Shown here: one piece after another, positions 49,539 through 62,740 of the stretch | Layout: the number at the start of each line of letters is the position of its first letter | Position numbering within the stretch: position 1 is the first letter of the stretch | Source: Sipunculus nudus | Lineage: Eukaryota; Annelida; Sipuncula; Golfingiida; Sipunculidae | DNA length: 64,000 nucleotides | Reading direction: 5' to 3' | Assembly (NCBI GenBank): GCA_026874595.1 | Contig: CM049314.1 | Coordinates: forward strand, 58,764,300 to 58,828,299 | Made by a program: the position numbers and the translations under genes | The notes under the pieces: generated by a model | Databases searched by the model: none | Told to the model about the DNA's origin: nothing | What the model saw: only the letters and a program-made list of their open reading frames with translations

Positions 49539-50654
49539 CTTTAAAAAAAGTTGAAGACTATTTTGTAATGTGTAAGATATATGTGTAAAATATCTTACAC
49601 TGATAACCTTTCCAACTTAAATTCCTAACTTTAAACTAAGTCCGAGGAGCTTCAGTTGGTGGGGATGGCGTCCATTCCTGATCATGTGTATGTCTGATTG
49701 TGTGTTTGTTCAGAGCATAACTCCCGCAGTCATAACGGAATCCCATAAAATTTTCAGGTTACCTCGGGAATGGGCCAATGAAAAATTGATGAGATTTTGG
49801 TTTTGGTTTGGCTCAAAACCCGGACTGAATTCTAAGCGTATTGACAAATGTGCAGTCAGATATGTAGTATTAAATATGGGAATATGTGTTAAATAAGTAA
49901 ATTCAAACACTTGTTTGGGAACTTTGGCACCAAAAGATCAGGTATATGCTGTCAATAAGTGAATGAAAATTCGCGTTGCGGTGTATCCTCACATTGAGGG
50001 ATATCCACATGGCGGAGGCCTGCATTCCTGAGAATGCATATTTCTAGTTTGGTCTTACATCTAGCTCCGGGCTCCTACATCTTGAAAAGTACACGCAACA
50101 ATAATGAAAAAAAACATCAAATAATAAATTTTAAATTCTCTAAAGCTGAACCCATATTAATCATTATAATCAGCATTTGGTCAGAACCTTATATATTTCG
50201 TTTCTTATACTTATATATTCTAAATATCAAATGTTATCAATCTGTGTATATAATATGCTGAGGTTCAGTGGATATTTATTTATCCTATTCTTACATGTAT
50301 ATCTACACGAATGCGTAATTAGATGCAATATTTAACCAAGAATAGCCAACATGTTTATAATGGGTTATATATTTTTATATGCTCCTTGAACACATGTTTA
50401 TTGTTATTTTATGTTAGCGACATAAGCAATTTAGAACGGTATTATAACTTTAACCTTTGAAGACCAAATCTATCAAAAATTCTATCCATATATTTATATT
50501 TTATAACCCAATTTGTTTACTATACAAATACTGTATTTTATTCGTGGTCGTTCAAATATGACGTATTTCTATCGCTCAAACATGACACTCAACGAGAGCA
50601 CAACAGTTGGTCCCATTAGCGTGATGATCTATTCAATTATTATTTTTTGCCAAA

Positions 50655-50910
50655 CTGATATGGGGTAGAGCCCAGGGCTCAAATCCGAGAGATCGTGTGT
50701 TCAAATCCCAGATGAGGAAAGGTGAGATATTTTGCGCTCTGTCCCCAGAGGATGAGCGCTTTGTAGGTTTATGGTGAAACGATACCTCAGAGTCGTGTTT
50801 CACTCATTTCACGAGTGCGAATATCAGGGGTTCCGAGGACCAGCAGGTTTGTTACAAAGAGCCCGGTTGAGACTTGCTAACACAGCTTTTCTGATTGAAA
50901 AGTGGCCTCA
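50655..50910 (+). repeat. tRNA-derived SINE (copy B counterpart)
   Basis: A-box-like 'tggggtagagcccagg' and B box GTTCAAATCC (50699-50708). Same body as 41328-41610. Confidence 0.65.
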
Positions 50911-52605
50911 TGTAAGTTTAGAAGTATATGACAAAATAAAAAGTTTTAGGGGGCGTCTTTATTGTACCTGCGACATTGAATATGTACTAGGCTAATTTAT
51001 CTGTATGATGCCCACTCAAACTTTTTTATCATACTGTTCAAAGCTTACATGGGGCCACTAATTTAATCAGAAGAGCAGTGATAGTAAGTGTGAGCTTGTT
51101 CTTTCGTGGCCATATCATAAAAAAGGGGGTACTAACTTTATAAGGTAGGTTGTGTATGAGTTTGAGTCACGTGTCAGGCAGATTTGTAGTTTATGTTATG
51201 ATGTAGACTGTATAAAAAAATAAGAGGTAATCATTGTATTGTTTTCGAGAATGAGACAAACATATATACATACCAAAAAATATATAACCTTAGCCCAGTA
51301 GGCTATGTTGCCAGTAATGAATAGGATAAAAACAAGTAGGGAAAATCAATGTACAATCACTTTTAATGTATTTGAGAATATAGAATACATTTAAACAAAA
51401 TAAATACGAAAGGTCAATTGAGTTGGTCTCTTGAAAAGAAACTAGTTTTTTTTTTTTCAAATAAGTTGCAAGAATGAACCAAGTCTCCCTCGCTTATATA
51501 ATGTTTGCTGTAATACATGAGAACTTTTTTTCTGATTGATAAAGAATTGCGCAACCCATATACAAGGATAGATCAAAGGACAGTAATGAAGACCTGTTTT
51601 CCCCTACAGCTCCATGTAGTCTTGTGATAACTTTGAAGTTATGCCACACACAAAAAAAAACTGACAAAATTTTCACAAATCACCCATTTCTGTGTAACTT
51701 GTGTAGTTGTGACACGAACACAAACAAACATGGGTCTCATGCAGAGACCTCTTTGAAAATGGGACCAATATGAAACCAACAAACTCTTACACAACCCTTT
51801 CATTTTTAATTCAACTAGTTTGATGGAAATGCGTGTCTTTTGATTGATTCATTGAGAGAACTCCCAGGGGATTCCCTCAGTTACGTCTGTTTTTGTTAAA
51901 CGGTGCCAGTTTTCATTCATATTAGTTTAAATTAAAATGACAAGTTATATTCATATTGAAGCTTTCAATTATCATGGCATTTGCGTTTCACCTTGAGGTT
52001 GTTCTATTTACAGAATAAAGGCTATTAAATGACACTTCATTCTGTTTAATGTAAGTTTAAAAAAAATAAACTTTAGTAAACACCAACGCTATGCGACAGA
52101 CAATCTGCAGTAGGCATTCCCGCCTGAGTGAGATTCGAGAATCATTTTCACTCATTTCTTTTACGGCAGAGTGATCACATATTTCGAAAGAAACAATCAC
52201 CGTAATCACCAGTATGTTGTAGACAATTGACCGGATTCAACTACTGAATACAAAGATATTTGTTTTGCCATCAGAGTTTTGTTATTTCAGCCGACGCCGC
52301 AGAAAAACAAAGAACATTGTTGTTGTTAGCAATCAGAATTTCTACCTTTACTAATGAAATATCTGATGGAATGACTGTCAATCCAAAAATTCGGTTAGAA
52401 ATGCCGCCAGGGAAAAATATAATATTTTGCTTTTATTCAAAGCTTTTTTTAATAGTAACTGCAGATACAAGGAAATCATGTATGTCTTACCGAGCACCAA
52501 GTAATTCCGATGCTCGATTTGGTATTTGATGCTTCATGGATGACATCATCGATTTGCATATACCAGCTTTAAATGACGCAAAGCACGTTCTCAGGTCGAA
52601 ATGTA

Positions 52606-53086
52606 CACTCTAAGAAAAAAGGGTTCCTGGTGGTTCTTTTAAGAACCCAAAAGGTTCTTGGTAGAACCATGGTTCTTTCTGGAACTCTTTTTCCTATGAA
52701 TATGGTACGTGGTTAAGGAGTTATTTCTAAATCATAAAAATTTTTTTTTTAATAATGCACTTGGCCTTGTGTATCGCAAACCAAAAAACAGTTATTTTTG
52801 TCTGTGTTACCACCTATAACTATATAAGGAGACTACAAATAATTGAAAGCAAGGTAATAAGTATTATAAGGCAATTCAGAAAAAAGTAAGAATAATTACG
52901 CATTCTAGATTAAAATACCTTTGTGAAAAGTACGTGTTTATAATATTGTATTCATCATCTGCGGTTCATATGACTTAACATTTTTCGTGTCAAATATATT
53001 TCGGGACGCTTGCCTAAACATTGTAATGTTAACAACATCAACATTCAAAATGCAATCCCCACTCAGAGAGAGAGAGAGATAGAGAC

Positions 53087-53133
<47 letters not shown>

Positions 53134-54036
53134 CAATTAGCGACTTCACAGACCAGAAACATCGTATGTTTATTAATTCTGAACTGCTGGTAATATATAT
53201 TTCATTTCTTTTTTTTTTCAAATCGATTCTTTCCTTGCCAAGTACGCATCACGCAATTAAGAGATATGATGACACGGAATCGGAGATTAGTTCGACCGTC
53301 GTAGTGTTTGGAATTTATCGCCGATCATACAACTCATCGATTCTATGCAGGCATTTCGTTTGAAGATTTGTATACATAGAAACAATACATTTGCCTATGG
53401 TACTGGAATTCGTTTGAATCGCTCCCCAAGGCGTATCAGCTGTATATTGCCATACAAACATCGTGCAAGACACTTGTTGCATCACCTGTTGTGTATTGAT
53501 TTTATGTTGCTGCGACTTCATATATTTTATTTTGTACAGCAGATAAGTGTTATTTTTGTCATACAGAATTACTATACAAGAGGACCTGGACTCGCAAGAG
53601 ATAGACAAATCACCGGATATCAAACCAACAAAAAAAAACAGAACACTGCGCATCCTAAATGTTCTCTCCTTATAGGGATGTTGGTGTGTGCAGATAAGAG
53701 AGACAGTGCGAAATATTCAATTTCATTGTTTGTATATACCAAGAAAACTTCAATCCTTGCAGGCAAAACACAACATTTGCCTCAAATTTAAAAACATCTA
53801 CGCTTAACGATAACAAGGGAATTTATTTAAGTTTGAGAAAACGACTCGGAACTATGCGAGGTGTTTACGAACTTTGTATAGCAAATGTCAGTTATATCAA
53901 ATTACGTGCATTTATTAGGTAATGCTTTTTGTAATTGCTCTTTTTTTCACAGACTGGTCTTTACAACTTAATAAAAATGTGTTTCCTTAAAAAAAGGTTT
54001 CATCACATTTAAAGGATACAGATATATATATATATT

Positions 54037-54098
<62 letters not shown>

Positions 54099-54528
54099 TT
54101 CAGCTATGATCCTTGCAGGTACAAACCTTCTTTGAGAAATGCTATTATTTTTGTTTGCATATGAATCATAACTCTATCAAATATGTATGGACATATGACG
54201 TAATTAATTAATCCTTAACGTATAATATGACATCCTAGACGGTTTTCTTAAATCAAATACATTGAAGGTTCCATGAAGAACCCTACACGTTGGTTCCACC
54301 AAGAACCTTTTAAGGTTCCCTACTCCACCGTGTAGAACCTTCGAGGGTTCTTCTCAAAAACTCTCAAGAGGTTCTTTATGGAACCTTATAGGTTCCTTAA
54401 AAGAACCTTAGGGAGGTTCCAAAAAAACCCCGCTTGAAGGTTCTAGCTTGAACCTTAACAGGTTCCCAAATCAGTCCACTCTGAAGAACCCTTTTGGGTT
54501 TTAGTTGGAACCCTTTTTTCGAAAAGTG
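52606..54528. mobile_element. GGTTC/GAACC hairpin transposon (copy B)
   Basis: Left end CACTCTAAGAAAAAAGGGTT is intact. The right end is slightly eroded (CGAAAAGTG). Both are flanked by TA. The right 540 bp, containing (AT)n and the long hairpin arm, is the reverse complement of the left part of the element at 39267, so family members differ by inverted ends. It includes a (GA)n tract (53066-53130) and the exon-like block 53222-53363. Confidence 0.8.
54022..54095. repeat. (AT)n microsatellite
   Basis: AT run inside the copy B hairpin transposon, slightly interrupted. Confidence 0.9.
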
Positions 54529-55452
54529 TAGAGTCACGAGAGCTGATCAGGCTTACTTCGTGAGGAGTGCCAATCTGAATTTCATTACTCCAAGAGAAAA
54601 TATGTTTAAAGTGTTTATTAAGACGTGCATAATTACTTTAAATGCAAATCGTTCAGCCTTGTCTTTCGCAAAAACATACATATAAATGTGTTTTTTAAAT
54701 AATGTAACGTAATAAATGTATTATTTCAATGCTCGTTTGAACTCCGCTCTTTGTATAGTTGCCAGCTACCTTCTGGCAACTGCAAGGGCGGATTTGAGGA
54801 ATTGGACCGGGAAGGGGGATTAGTGTTTGGAGGTTGATTATGTCAACCTAGGAAATCTTGGATACAGAAAAATAAACGCTTAATAACGAAATGTTAACTC
54901 GATTTTGCATCGTGGTGCATTTTAAACTACCCTTTATTACGCCATTAAAACCTAAATTTTCATAATGTTTCTATACTATGTGAGGGGGACGCATAGTCCC
55001 CCGCCCCCACCTTACACAGACATATAATATATATTAATAAATGCCAATAAATGCGTTTCTGCAAGGAATCAGCAAACTTTCTAAATCGGTCATTTTGGTG
55101 ACATCATTATACATCGGACAAATAAAGAGACAACACCATCTGCGTGAGCCGTTTGTCCTAGGTGTTACGCAGTAATCGATGTATAAACGAACAAGTTACA
55201 GGTGTCCCCGGAGTCCTTAACACCATGTCAGTAACCAAGTCTGTTTATCACGGGACACCGGACCACCCAGACAGACGACTGGACCGACTGTAAAAATAGC
55301 GCTCAGACCCGCAATACGTGGAGGCAACCGTGGTCTTACGACTCTCCATAGGCGTTTAAATCTGACTGGATCAAGGAAGGTGGAAGCGCGATGCCATTCC
55401 TAAATTTTTAATTCTACATTTTCTTCAGGTTCTCCTGGCAAATAGCTGTACT

Positions 55453-55520
<68 letters not shown>

Positions 55521-55524
<4 letters not shown>

Positions 55525-56113
55525 AGAGACGAGATTGAAATCCAGGCGGATTTTAAATTCGCCTAGACGAGATTGCGATTGTGATCTCGCCTAGGCGAGA
55601 TTGCAATTGTGATCTTGGCTTGACGGATTTTAAACTCGCCTAGACGAGATCACAATCGCAATCTCGCCTAGGCGAGATTAAAATCCATCATGGAGCAGGC
55701 CATGATTTTAATCTCGCCTAGGAGAGTTTAAAATCTGTCTGGTGTCATCCAGGCGAGTTTAAAATCTGCCTGATATCACTTGGGCGAGTTTAAAATCTGC
55801 CTAGGCGAGATTAAAATAGTGATCTGATCTAATTTCCCAATAAATTATGCATTGTAATTGACTTATGAAAGATGTTTTCAGTCAGATTTTCAATATTTTA
55901 ACACTGAATGGTTATGTATAGTTCACAAGTAATATATTTATTAATATTTACAGAATATTATATTATGAATTAAATAATTAACATTAATTTTGGAAATGGA
56001 ATATTTTATATTATATATTTTTTATTAATATGGTTATGTAAAGTTCACAAGTAATATATATTTAATATTATTTACAGAATATTATAATATTTATGTAATA
56101 ATTAACATTAATT
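55521..56113 (+). repeat. Left terminal inverted repeat of the foldback element
   Basis: The outer 320 bp alternates 'gattttaaactcgcc' and 'ggcgagattaaaatc' phrases and has perfect 16-bp palindromes TCTCGCCTAGGCGAGA at 55585-55600 and 55662-55677. The inner 270 bp is AT-rich. Confidence 0.88.
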
Positions 56114-56114
56114 T

Positions 56115-57298
56115 TTTTATTTTATATTTTTATATCTAAACTATGTAATAAGAAACTTACATTGGTATTGTATATGGCATATTCAAATGATATATGATGT
56201 GGGCTGCTGCTGATTATTTACATAATAATTTTGTTGTCAATATTAATTTGAAGGGAAACTGGTATTAGTAATATTAGTAATGTAGTATTTTAAAAAGACA
56301 AAAGGAACATAGCTCATTTCTTTTTTATCAATATAATTCAATGCATGTTCACATGCATAAATGATCTATTACTCTATGAATCTAGAAATAATATTTTTCT
56401 GATATGATATAATACTGTCCAAAAAAGGCAGTTATCTTGTAAAACAGTCTACATAAATATTGAAGCTTCACAAAATGCCTCACAAAACATTAAAAAAAAA
56501 GATCAGAAGAATATTATATACATTATAAGAAAAGACTAAATAAGACAAAGAAATATTCACTTGCATACATCTGTGTATCAACTTTTACCTTTTCTCATAT
56601 GATGTTTAATTACCTAAAAAAAGGATGGTGTATCAAAGTCCATCATAAATACTGATACCCTGCATATTTTGTACCATAAGTGTACATGTTTTGACTGTTG
56701 AGTGTTGAATACCTGGGTGAAAAGAAACATTTGAACTAGATCAACCAACTAATTTGTTCTGTTTGTCCTGTAAGAATTATCAAAAAGGATGATTGTTTAT
56801 GTTAATGTGTAATATACTCCTTAAATAGTGTAGTAATAGCTATCTAAACTAATCTATCTATCTGTCTATCCATCTATCTATGATTGATTCAATATGCATG
56901 TGGATGACTTTCCCCCCCCCCCCCCCCCCAGATTTGCTCTTCATAATATCTCATAAGTGTGCTTCAATATACCTCTTGTTACTCTCTAATTGCCATATAT
57001 TTAAACACAAATACAAATTATTTTTTTGTAAAAATTATTAGTGATATTTACAATCCCAAGGTTGTTAAGAAAGCTGGAGAAAAAAATGAAGATTAATTAA
57101 TGTTTAGCAAATAATTGGTATGATAAGGATGCTGTAGACCACATTAAACACATCAAAGGTTCAAATAGTAATCAAATATCTATTTCATAATTCTGTTTCC
57201 AAAATTAATATTAATCATCACATGAATAATTATTACATTACTGTAAAAAGGTTAATTATTACATTAATACTATAATATTCTGTAAATATTAATAAATA
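56115..57298 (+). repeat. Left arm of internal 1.1-kb inverted repeat
   Basis: Reverse complement of 57713-58862. Matching landmarks are 'gaagggaaactggtattag' near 56252 and its complement near 58720, and 'gatgctgtagaccacatt' near 57129 and its complement near 57876. It contains a poly-C tract (about 56913-56930) that the other arm lacks, and short GATA-like repeats. No open frame is conserved between arms. Confidence 0.85.
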
Positions 57299-57712
57299 TA
57301 TTACCTTTTAACAATATATAACCATTCAGTGTTAAAATATTAAAAATCCGACTGAAAACATCTTTCATATGTCAATTACAATGCTTAATATATTAGGAAA
57401 TTAGATCAGATCACTATTTTAATCTCGCCTAGGCAGATTTTAAACTCGCCTAAGTAATATCAGACAGATTTTAAACTCGCCTGGATGACACCAGACGGAT
57501 TCTAAACTCGCCTAGGCAAGTTTAAAATCCTGGCCTGCTCCATGATGGATTTTAATCTCGCCTAGGCGAGATTGAAATTGTGATCTCGCCTAGGCGAGTT
57601 TAAAATCTGTCTAGCCAAGATCACAATTGCAATCTCGCCCAGGCGAGATCTCAATTGCAATCTCGTCTAGGCGAATTTAAAATCCGCCTGGATTTCAATC
57701 TCGGCTCTGACA
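57299..57712 (-). repeat. Central copy of the terminal repeat
   Basis: Ends GGCTCTGACA and is the reverse complement of the outer 414 bp of the left terminus. Includes TCTCGCCTAGGCGAGA at 57556-57571. It separates the two arms of the palindrome. Confidence 0.85.
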
Positions 57713-58862
57713 TATTTATTAATATTTACAGAATATTATAGTATTAATGTAATAATTAACTTTTTTACAGTAATGTAATAATTATTCATGTGATAATTAA
57801 CATTAATTTTGGAAACAGAATTATGAAATAGATATTTGATTATTATTTGCACCTTTGATGTGTTTCATGTGGTCTACAGCATCCTTATCATACCAATTAT
57901 TTGCTAAACAATAATTAATCTTTATTTTTTTTCTCCAGTTTTCTTAACAACCTTGTGATTGTAAATATCACTAATAATTTTTACAAATAATAATTTGTAA
58001 TTGTATTTAAATATATGGCAATTTGAGAGTAACTAGAGGTATATTGAAGCACACTTATGAGATATTATAAAGAGCAAATCTGGGGGAAAAAGTCATCCAC
58101 TTGCATATTGAATCAATCATAGATAGATAGAGAGACAGATAGATAGATTAGTCTAGATAGCTATTACTTCACTATTTAACGAGTATATTACACATTAACA
58201 TAAACAATCATCCTATTTGATAATTCTTACAGGACAAACAGAACAAATTAGTTGGTTGATCTAGTTCAAATGTTTCTTTTCACCCAGGTATCCAACACTC
58301 AACAGTCAAAACATGTACACTTATGGTACAAAATATGGAGGGTATCAGTATTTATGATGGACTTTGATACACCATCCTTTTTTTTGGTAATTCAACATCA
58401 TATGAGAAGTAAAAGTTGATACACAGATGTATGCATGTGAATATTTCTTTGTCTTATTTAGTCTTTTCTTATAATGTACATAATATTCTTCTGATCTTTT
58501 TTTTAATGTTTTGTGAGGCATTTTGTGAAGCTTCAATTTCAATGTAGGCTGTGTTACAAGATAACTGCCTTTTTTGGACAGTATTATATCATATCAGAAA
58601 AAAATATGATTTCTAGATTCATAGAGCATGTGAACATGCATTGAATGATATTGATAAAAAATAAATGAGCTATGTTCCTTTTGTCTTTTTAAAATACTAC
58701 ATTACTAATATTACTAATACCAGTTTCCCTTCAAATTAATATTGACAACAAAATTATTATGTAAATAATCAGCAGCAGCCCACATCATATATCATTTGAA
58801 TATGCCATATACAATATCAATGTAAGTTTCTTATTACCTAGTTTATAAATAAAAATATAAAA

Positions 58863-61800
58863 TAAACAAGTGACCCATGGGTCATGACGCTCAGCTGACT
58901 GGGAAGAGATTTGCAAAAGGAAATTTTATCATCTGAATGGTAGTATACCGGTATACCCATTCAACTGAAGCATCAAACAGATTAACCAACAGGCTGAGAT
59001 TGTGTCTGTATTAATATATCTAAAAAAAATAGAAAAAAAATAAAAAAAAATACAGGTGGCTCCACCAGTCTGCAGAAACTAATAACAAGCATGACCTGCG
59101 ACATCATGGGCTGTGATTCACTACTAGTAAAATTGTTGCAGAACCTATATGCCAATTTTGTTTAAACTTTCTACATTACCATAAATTCTTATCATATATG
59201 TCTGGTTAAAACATAGTGAACTAGATATTTCTTGGCACCGCAGATGCCAGAGTATCCCCAGACATAGTAGGCCCCCGACCCCCCTTTAAGAATAGGCCCC
59301 CATTTTTAGCAGCATATACTGACACTTGGCAAGCAATTATTGTTTCTTCCATCTATCAATCCACAATCTTTTTGAAGATGTTGGTCCTGTGACCTTGACC
59401 TTTGACCTCATGACCCAAAAATCAGTTGGGGTCTTGCTTTTTCAATGGGACATATATAAGTCAAGTTTGAAATCTATACATCAATAAAAGCAGGAATTAT
59501 CATCCAGAAACTAATTTGATGGCTCCTGTGGCCTTGACCTTTGACCTTGTGACCCCAAAATTGATATTGATCATCCACTTTTATATATAAATCAATAGAG
59601 GTCTAGATTTATTGATGGGCCATATATAAGTCAGGTTTGAAATCCATATATTAATCCAAGCTTGCATTATCATCTCAGGAACTAATTTTTGGACATATGG
59701 CTCCTGTGACTTTCACCTTTGACCTTGTGACCTCACAATTGACAGGCGTTTTCCTCTATTGGCAGGGGAACTGTATGTGCAAGATGAAATGTCTCAGATG
59801 AAATGTTTGGCTGAAAATGCATCCACATCTTTTTGAAGATGTGTCCTGTGACCTTGACCTTTGACCTCATGATCTTTGGTCTGAGGCAAAATGTATGGTT
59901 GTTGAGCTATCAGGAACTAATCCCACAGCTTGCTCGATACCTGTCAGGCTCAAAAGGAATACCACACAGGCCACACTTAAGATCAAAATATAGCAAAAGA
60001 TCAAGGAAATCCATGCAAGAATTATTGTGAAACGGGTGCTTCCATATTAATTTTTATTCAATACAAGTCAACTGTACTGAGCTTTCATAAATGATGGTCA
60101 TATTTATTAAGAAATCTTTGACCCAATGCAAGATAACATTAATATACATCCCACTGCATTCACTTTAATAGTTCTTGAGATAATATGTTCTAAAGGAATT
60201 TAAAGATGGCTTCCTGGTGGCCATATTGGATTTCTGACAGGTCGGAAATTGAACAACAAACATCCTCTAAAAGGGACCAAACATCATAAAAAAATCACAG
60301 AAACTGCCCTGGCAAAAGGATTTCTGAAATGGCAACCTGGCAGACATAATGGTTTTCTGACAAGTCTGACATTTGATATCACACATCCTCCAATAAGACA
60401 CGAAACTTGTAGCAATTGCTTCAAAGAATGTAACAGTTATGAATGTACAAAACAATTCAAAAGGCATGATCAGGTTGGAGAGCTCTCATATCAGATTTAT
60501 GAACATGCAAATGTAAAAAGTGCAAGTCCAATTTGTTTTAATTATCAGCTTACTATTCAATGGGGTCAGCAGGGTAGGTAAACTGCAAAACCTAAAAGAA
60601 AAGAAATGCAGAAAGCATCACTAAGAGTCTTGTAATCAAATAAAGCCATCCTAAATCCAGGTAAAGACCCACATATTATCAGAACAAACACTTGCTGGTA
60701 TATTTGATGATTTGTATAATAATATTCAGATATCTAGAAAACTAAGTTTATTGCTATGATTCCATGATATAAACTGCAAAATGTTCCCATCATTTTATAA
60801 ATCAGTAGCTTAACCTTAACACTTAACTCTCATAGTCTTAATGCCTGGCCAAAGCATTCCAGCAACTGTGTTTTTGTTATGCACTAATGATATATCCTTA
60901 TCACTCCATGAGCTGATACAAAAGGGAGTCATTTATCACAAGTGTCACTAACAATTATGGGCTCATAGTGACATGTACCAGTTGTGAGTGCCATGGTTAT
61001 ATATACAAGAAAAGAAAAATAGAGATGGTCTACAAAATAAGTTATTGTGAACATCCCTGACCTATGACCTTGGCCTTTTGCCGACATATCAACTGGATTC
61101 TTTCTAAATGATGGGTAACTACTTACCACTTACATCTGGCCGGGTGTAATTACTTGGCAACCAATGAGTGAATAACTTAGACCTGCAACCTTTAACCTCC
61201 TGACCAGCTGACCTCAAAATCAATTAGTTATTTCTTCATGCAAAAAGACCCATAAATATGAAGTTTGAATCAAATTCAGTGATGCATAGATGTGGCATAT
61301 GTGAAAGACTGAAGGTTTGGGTTGAACAGTTTCACTTGAAATATGTTCACAAGCATTAAGAACAATATTGTGACCTTGACCTTTGACCTTTTGAACTCAA
61401 CATCAATAGGCTTCTTCTCCTATTGGTAGGCAAGCCATATATCACAGATGGAAAGTATAGATTGAAAAGTTTGCCTTAAAATGACTCCACGCAAGAAGAG
61501 GGTGCTGTGAACTTGACCTTTGACCTCAAAATCAACAGGTCTTTTCCCCTGTTGGCAGAGAAGCGATATCAGTGCTGAAAGGTTTGGAATGAAAGGTCTA
61601 GCTTGAAATGTGTCCACAACCTTTTCAAAGAAGTGGATCCTGTGACCCTGACCTTTGACCTTGTGACCTCAACATCTATAGGATTCTTCTCCCACTTAGT
61701 AGGTGAGCTATATGTGAAAGATCAAAGAATTGGGATGAAAGGTTTGGCTAAAAATGCATCCTGAGGCTTTTCAAAGAAGTTGGTTCTGTGACCTTGACCT

Positions 61801-62146
61801 TTGACCTTGTGACCTCAAAATAATTATGGTTCTTCCCCTGTTTGTAGGTGAGCTGTATGTGAAAGATGGAAGGTTTTGGATGAAAATTTTGGCTAAAAGA
61901 AGTATTTCTGGGGGGTGCAAACACACCCCATAACTTCGAGAATATAGGTCGCAGTGACCTAATTTCAGGTTTGCAAGGAGATCTTTTTAGAACCTCTAAG
62001 ACTGCATAGGGTTCATGGCCCTAGCCCCTACGGTTACGATTTGTACCCTGCTAACGGCCGGACGGCCGGCCGGACGGACAGACGGAGGACGCCGGACAAA
62101 GACCCATCGCTATAGCCCAGCATGACTGAAAGTCAGCTGAGCTAAA
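58863..62146. mobile_element. Nested 3.3-kb repeat rich in TGACCTTTGACCT
   Basis: Interrupts the right arm. The intact arrangement is seen in the left arm at about 56100-56125. It has 12-bp inverted ends GCTCAGCTGACT (58889-58900) and AGTCAGCTGAGC (62131-62142). It contains seven exact TGACCTTTGACCT motifs, partly in a diverged ~140-bp tandem arrangement, and a GACGG/GGCCGG-rich right end (about 62055-62100). This looks like a bivalve dispersed repeat. The 110-codon frame at 60249-60581 shows no recognisable domain. Confidence 0.75.
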
Positions 62147-62149
62147 AAA

Positions 62150-62740
62150 TTAATGTTAATTAGTACATAAATATTATAATATTCTGTAAATATTATTAAA
62201 TATATATTACTTGTGAACTATACATAACCATATTAATAAAAAATATATAATATAAAATATTCCATTTCCAAAATTAATGTGAATTATTACATTAATAATA
62301 TAATATTCTGTAAATATTAATAAATATATTACTTGTGAACTATACATAACCATTCAGTGATAAAATATTGAAAATCTGACTGAAAACATCTTTCCTTAGT
62401 CAATTACAATGCATAATTTATTGGGAAATTAGATCAGATCACTATTTTAATCTCGCCTAGGCAGATTTTAAACTCGCCCAATTGATATCAAGCAGATTTT
62501 AAACTCGCCTGGATGACACCAGACAGATTTTAAACTCGCCTAGGCGAGATTAAAATCCTGGCCTGCTCCATGATGGATTTTAATCTCGCCTTGGCGAGAT
62601 TGCGATTGTGATCTTGTCTAGGCGAGTTTAAAATCCGTCTAGCCCAGATCACAATTGCAATCTCGCCTAGGCGAGATCACAATCGCAATCTGGTCTAGGC
62701 GAATTTAAAATCCGCCTGGATTTCAATCTCGTCTCTGACA
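62150..62740 (-). repeat. Right terminal inverted repeat of the foldback element
   Basis: Reverse complement of 55521-56113. The outermost 47 or so bases match exactly, and it contains TCTCGCCTAGGCGAGA at 62661-62676. Confidence 0.88.

Larger units (their letters stand above)
55521..62740. mobile_element. 7.2-kb foldback element with palindromic organisation
   Basis: Starts TGTCAGAGACGAGATTG and ends with its complement CTCTGACA. It is inserted in an (AT)n tract that is uninterrupted in copy A (45656-45725). The outer inverted repeats are about 590 bp (55521-56113 and 62150-62740). The left arm 55521-57298 is mirrored by 57713-62740 once the nested 58863-62146 repeat is removed, around a 414-bp centre (57299-57712) that is itself a copy of the terminal sequence. 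Termini are built from GCCTAGGC-centred palindromes. No transposase is visible, so it depends on enzymes from elsewhere. The target duplication cannot be read because the target is (AT)n. Confidence 0.88.

Noticed and set aside
53315-53791. Open frames of 112-148 codons on both strands in the copy B hairpin element
   Set aside because: They overlap each other on opposite strands, read through transposon sequence, and are shortened in copy A.
55521-55840. CRISPR-like regular repeats at the foldback ends
   Set aside because: Spacing is irregular, repeats are mutually inverted and diverged, there are no unique spacers, and the context is eukaryotic.
60249-60581. 110-codon frame inside the nested repeat
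   Set aside because: Lies within a dispersed repeat with internally repeated phrases; no recognisable domain.
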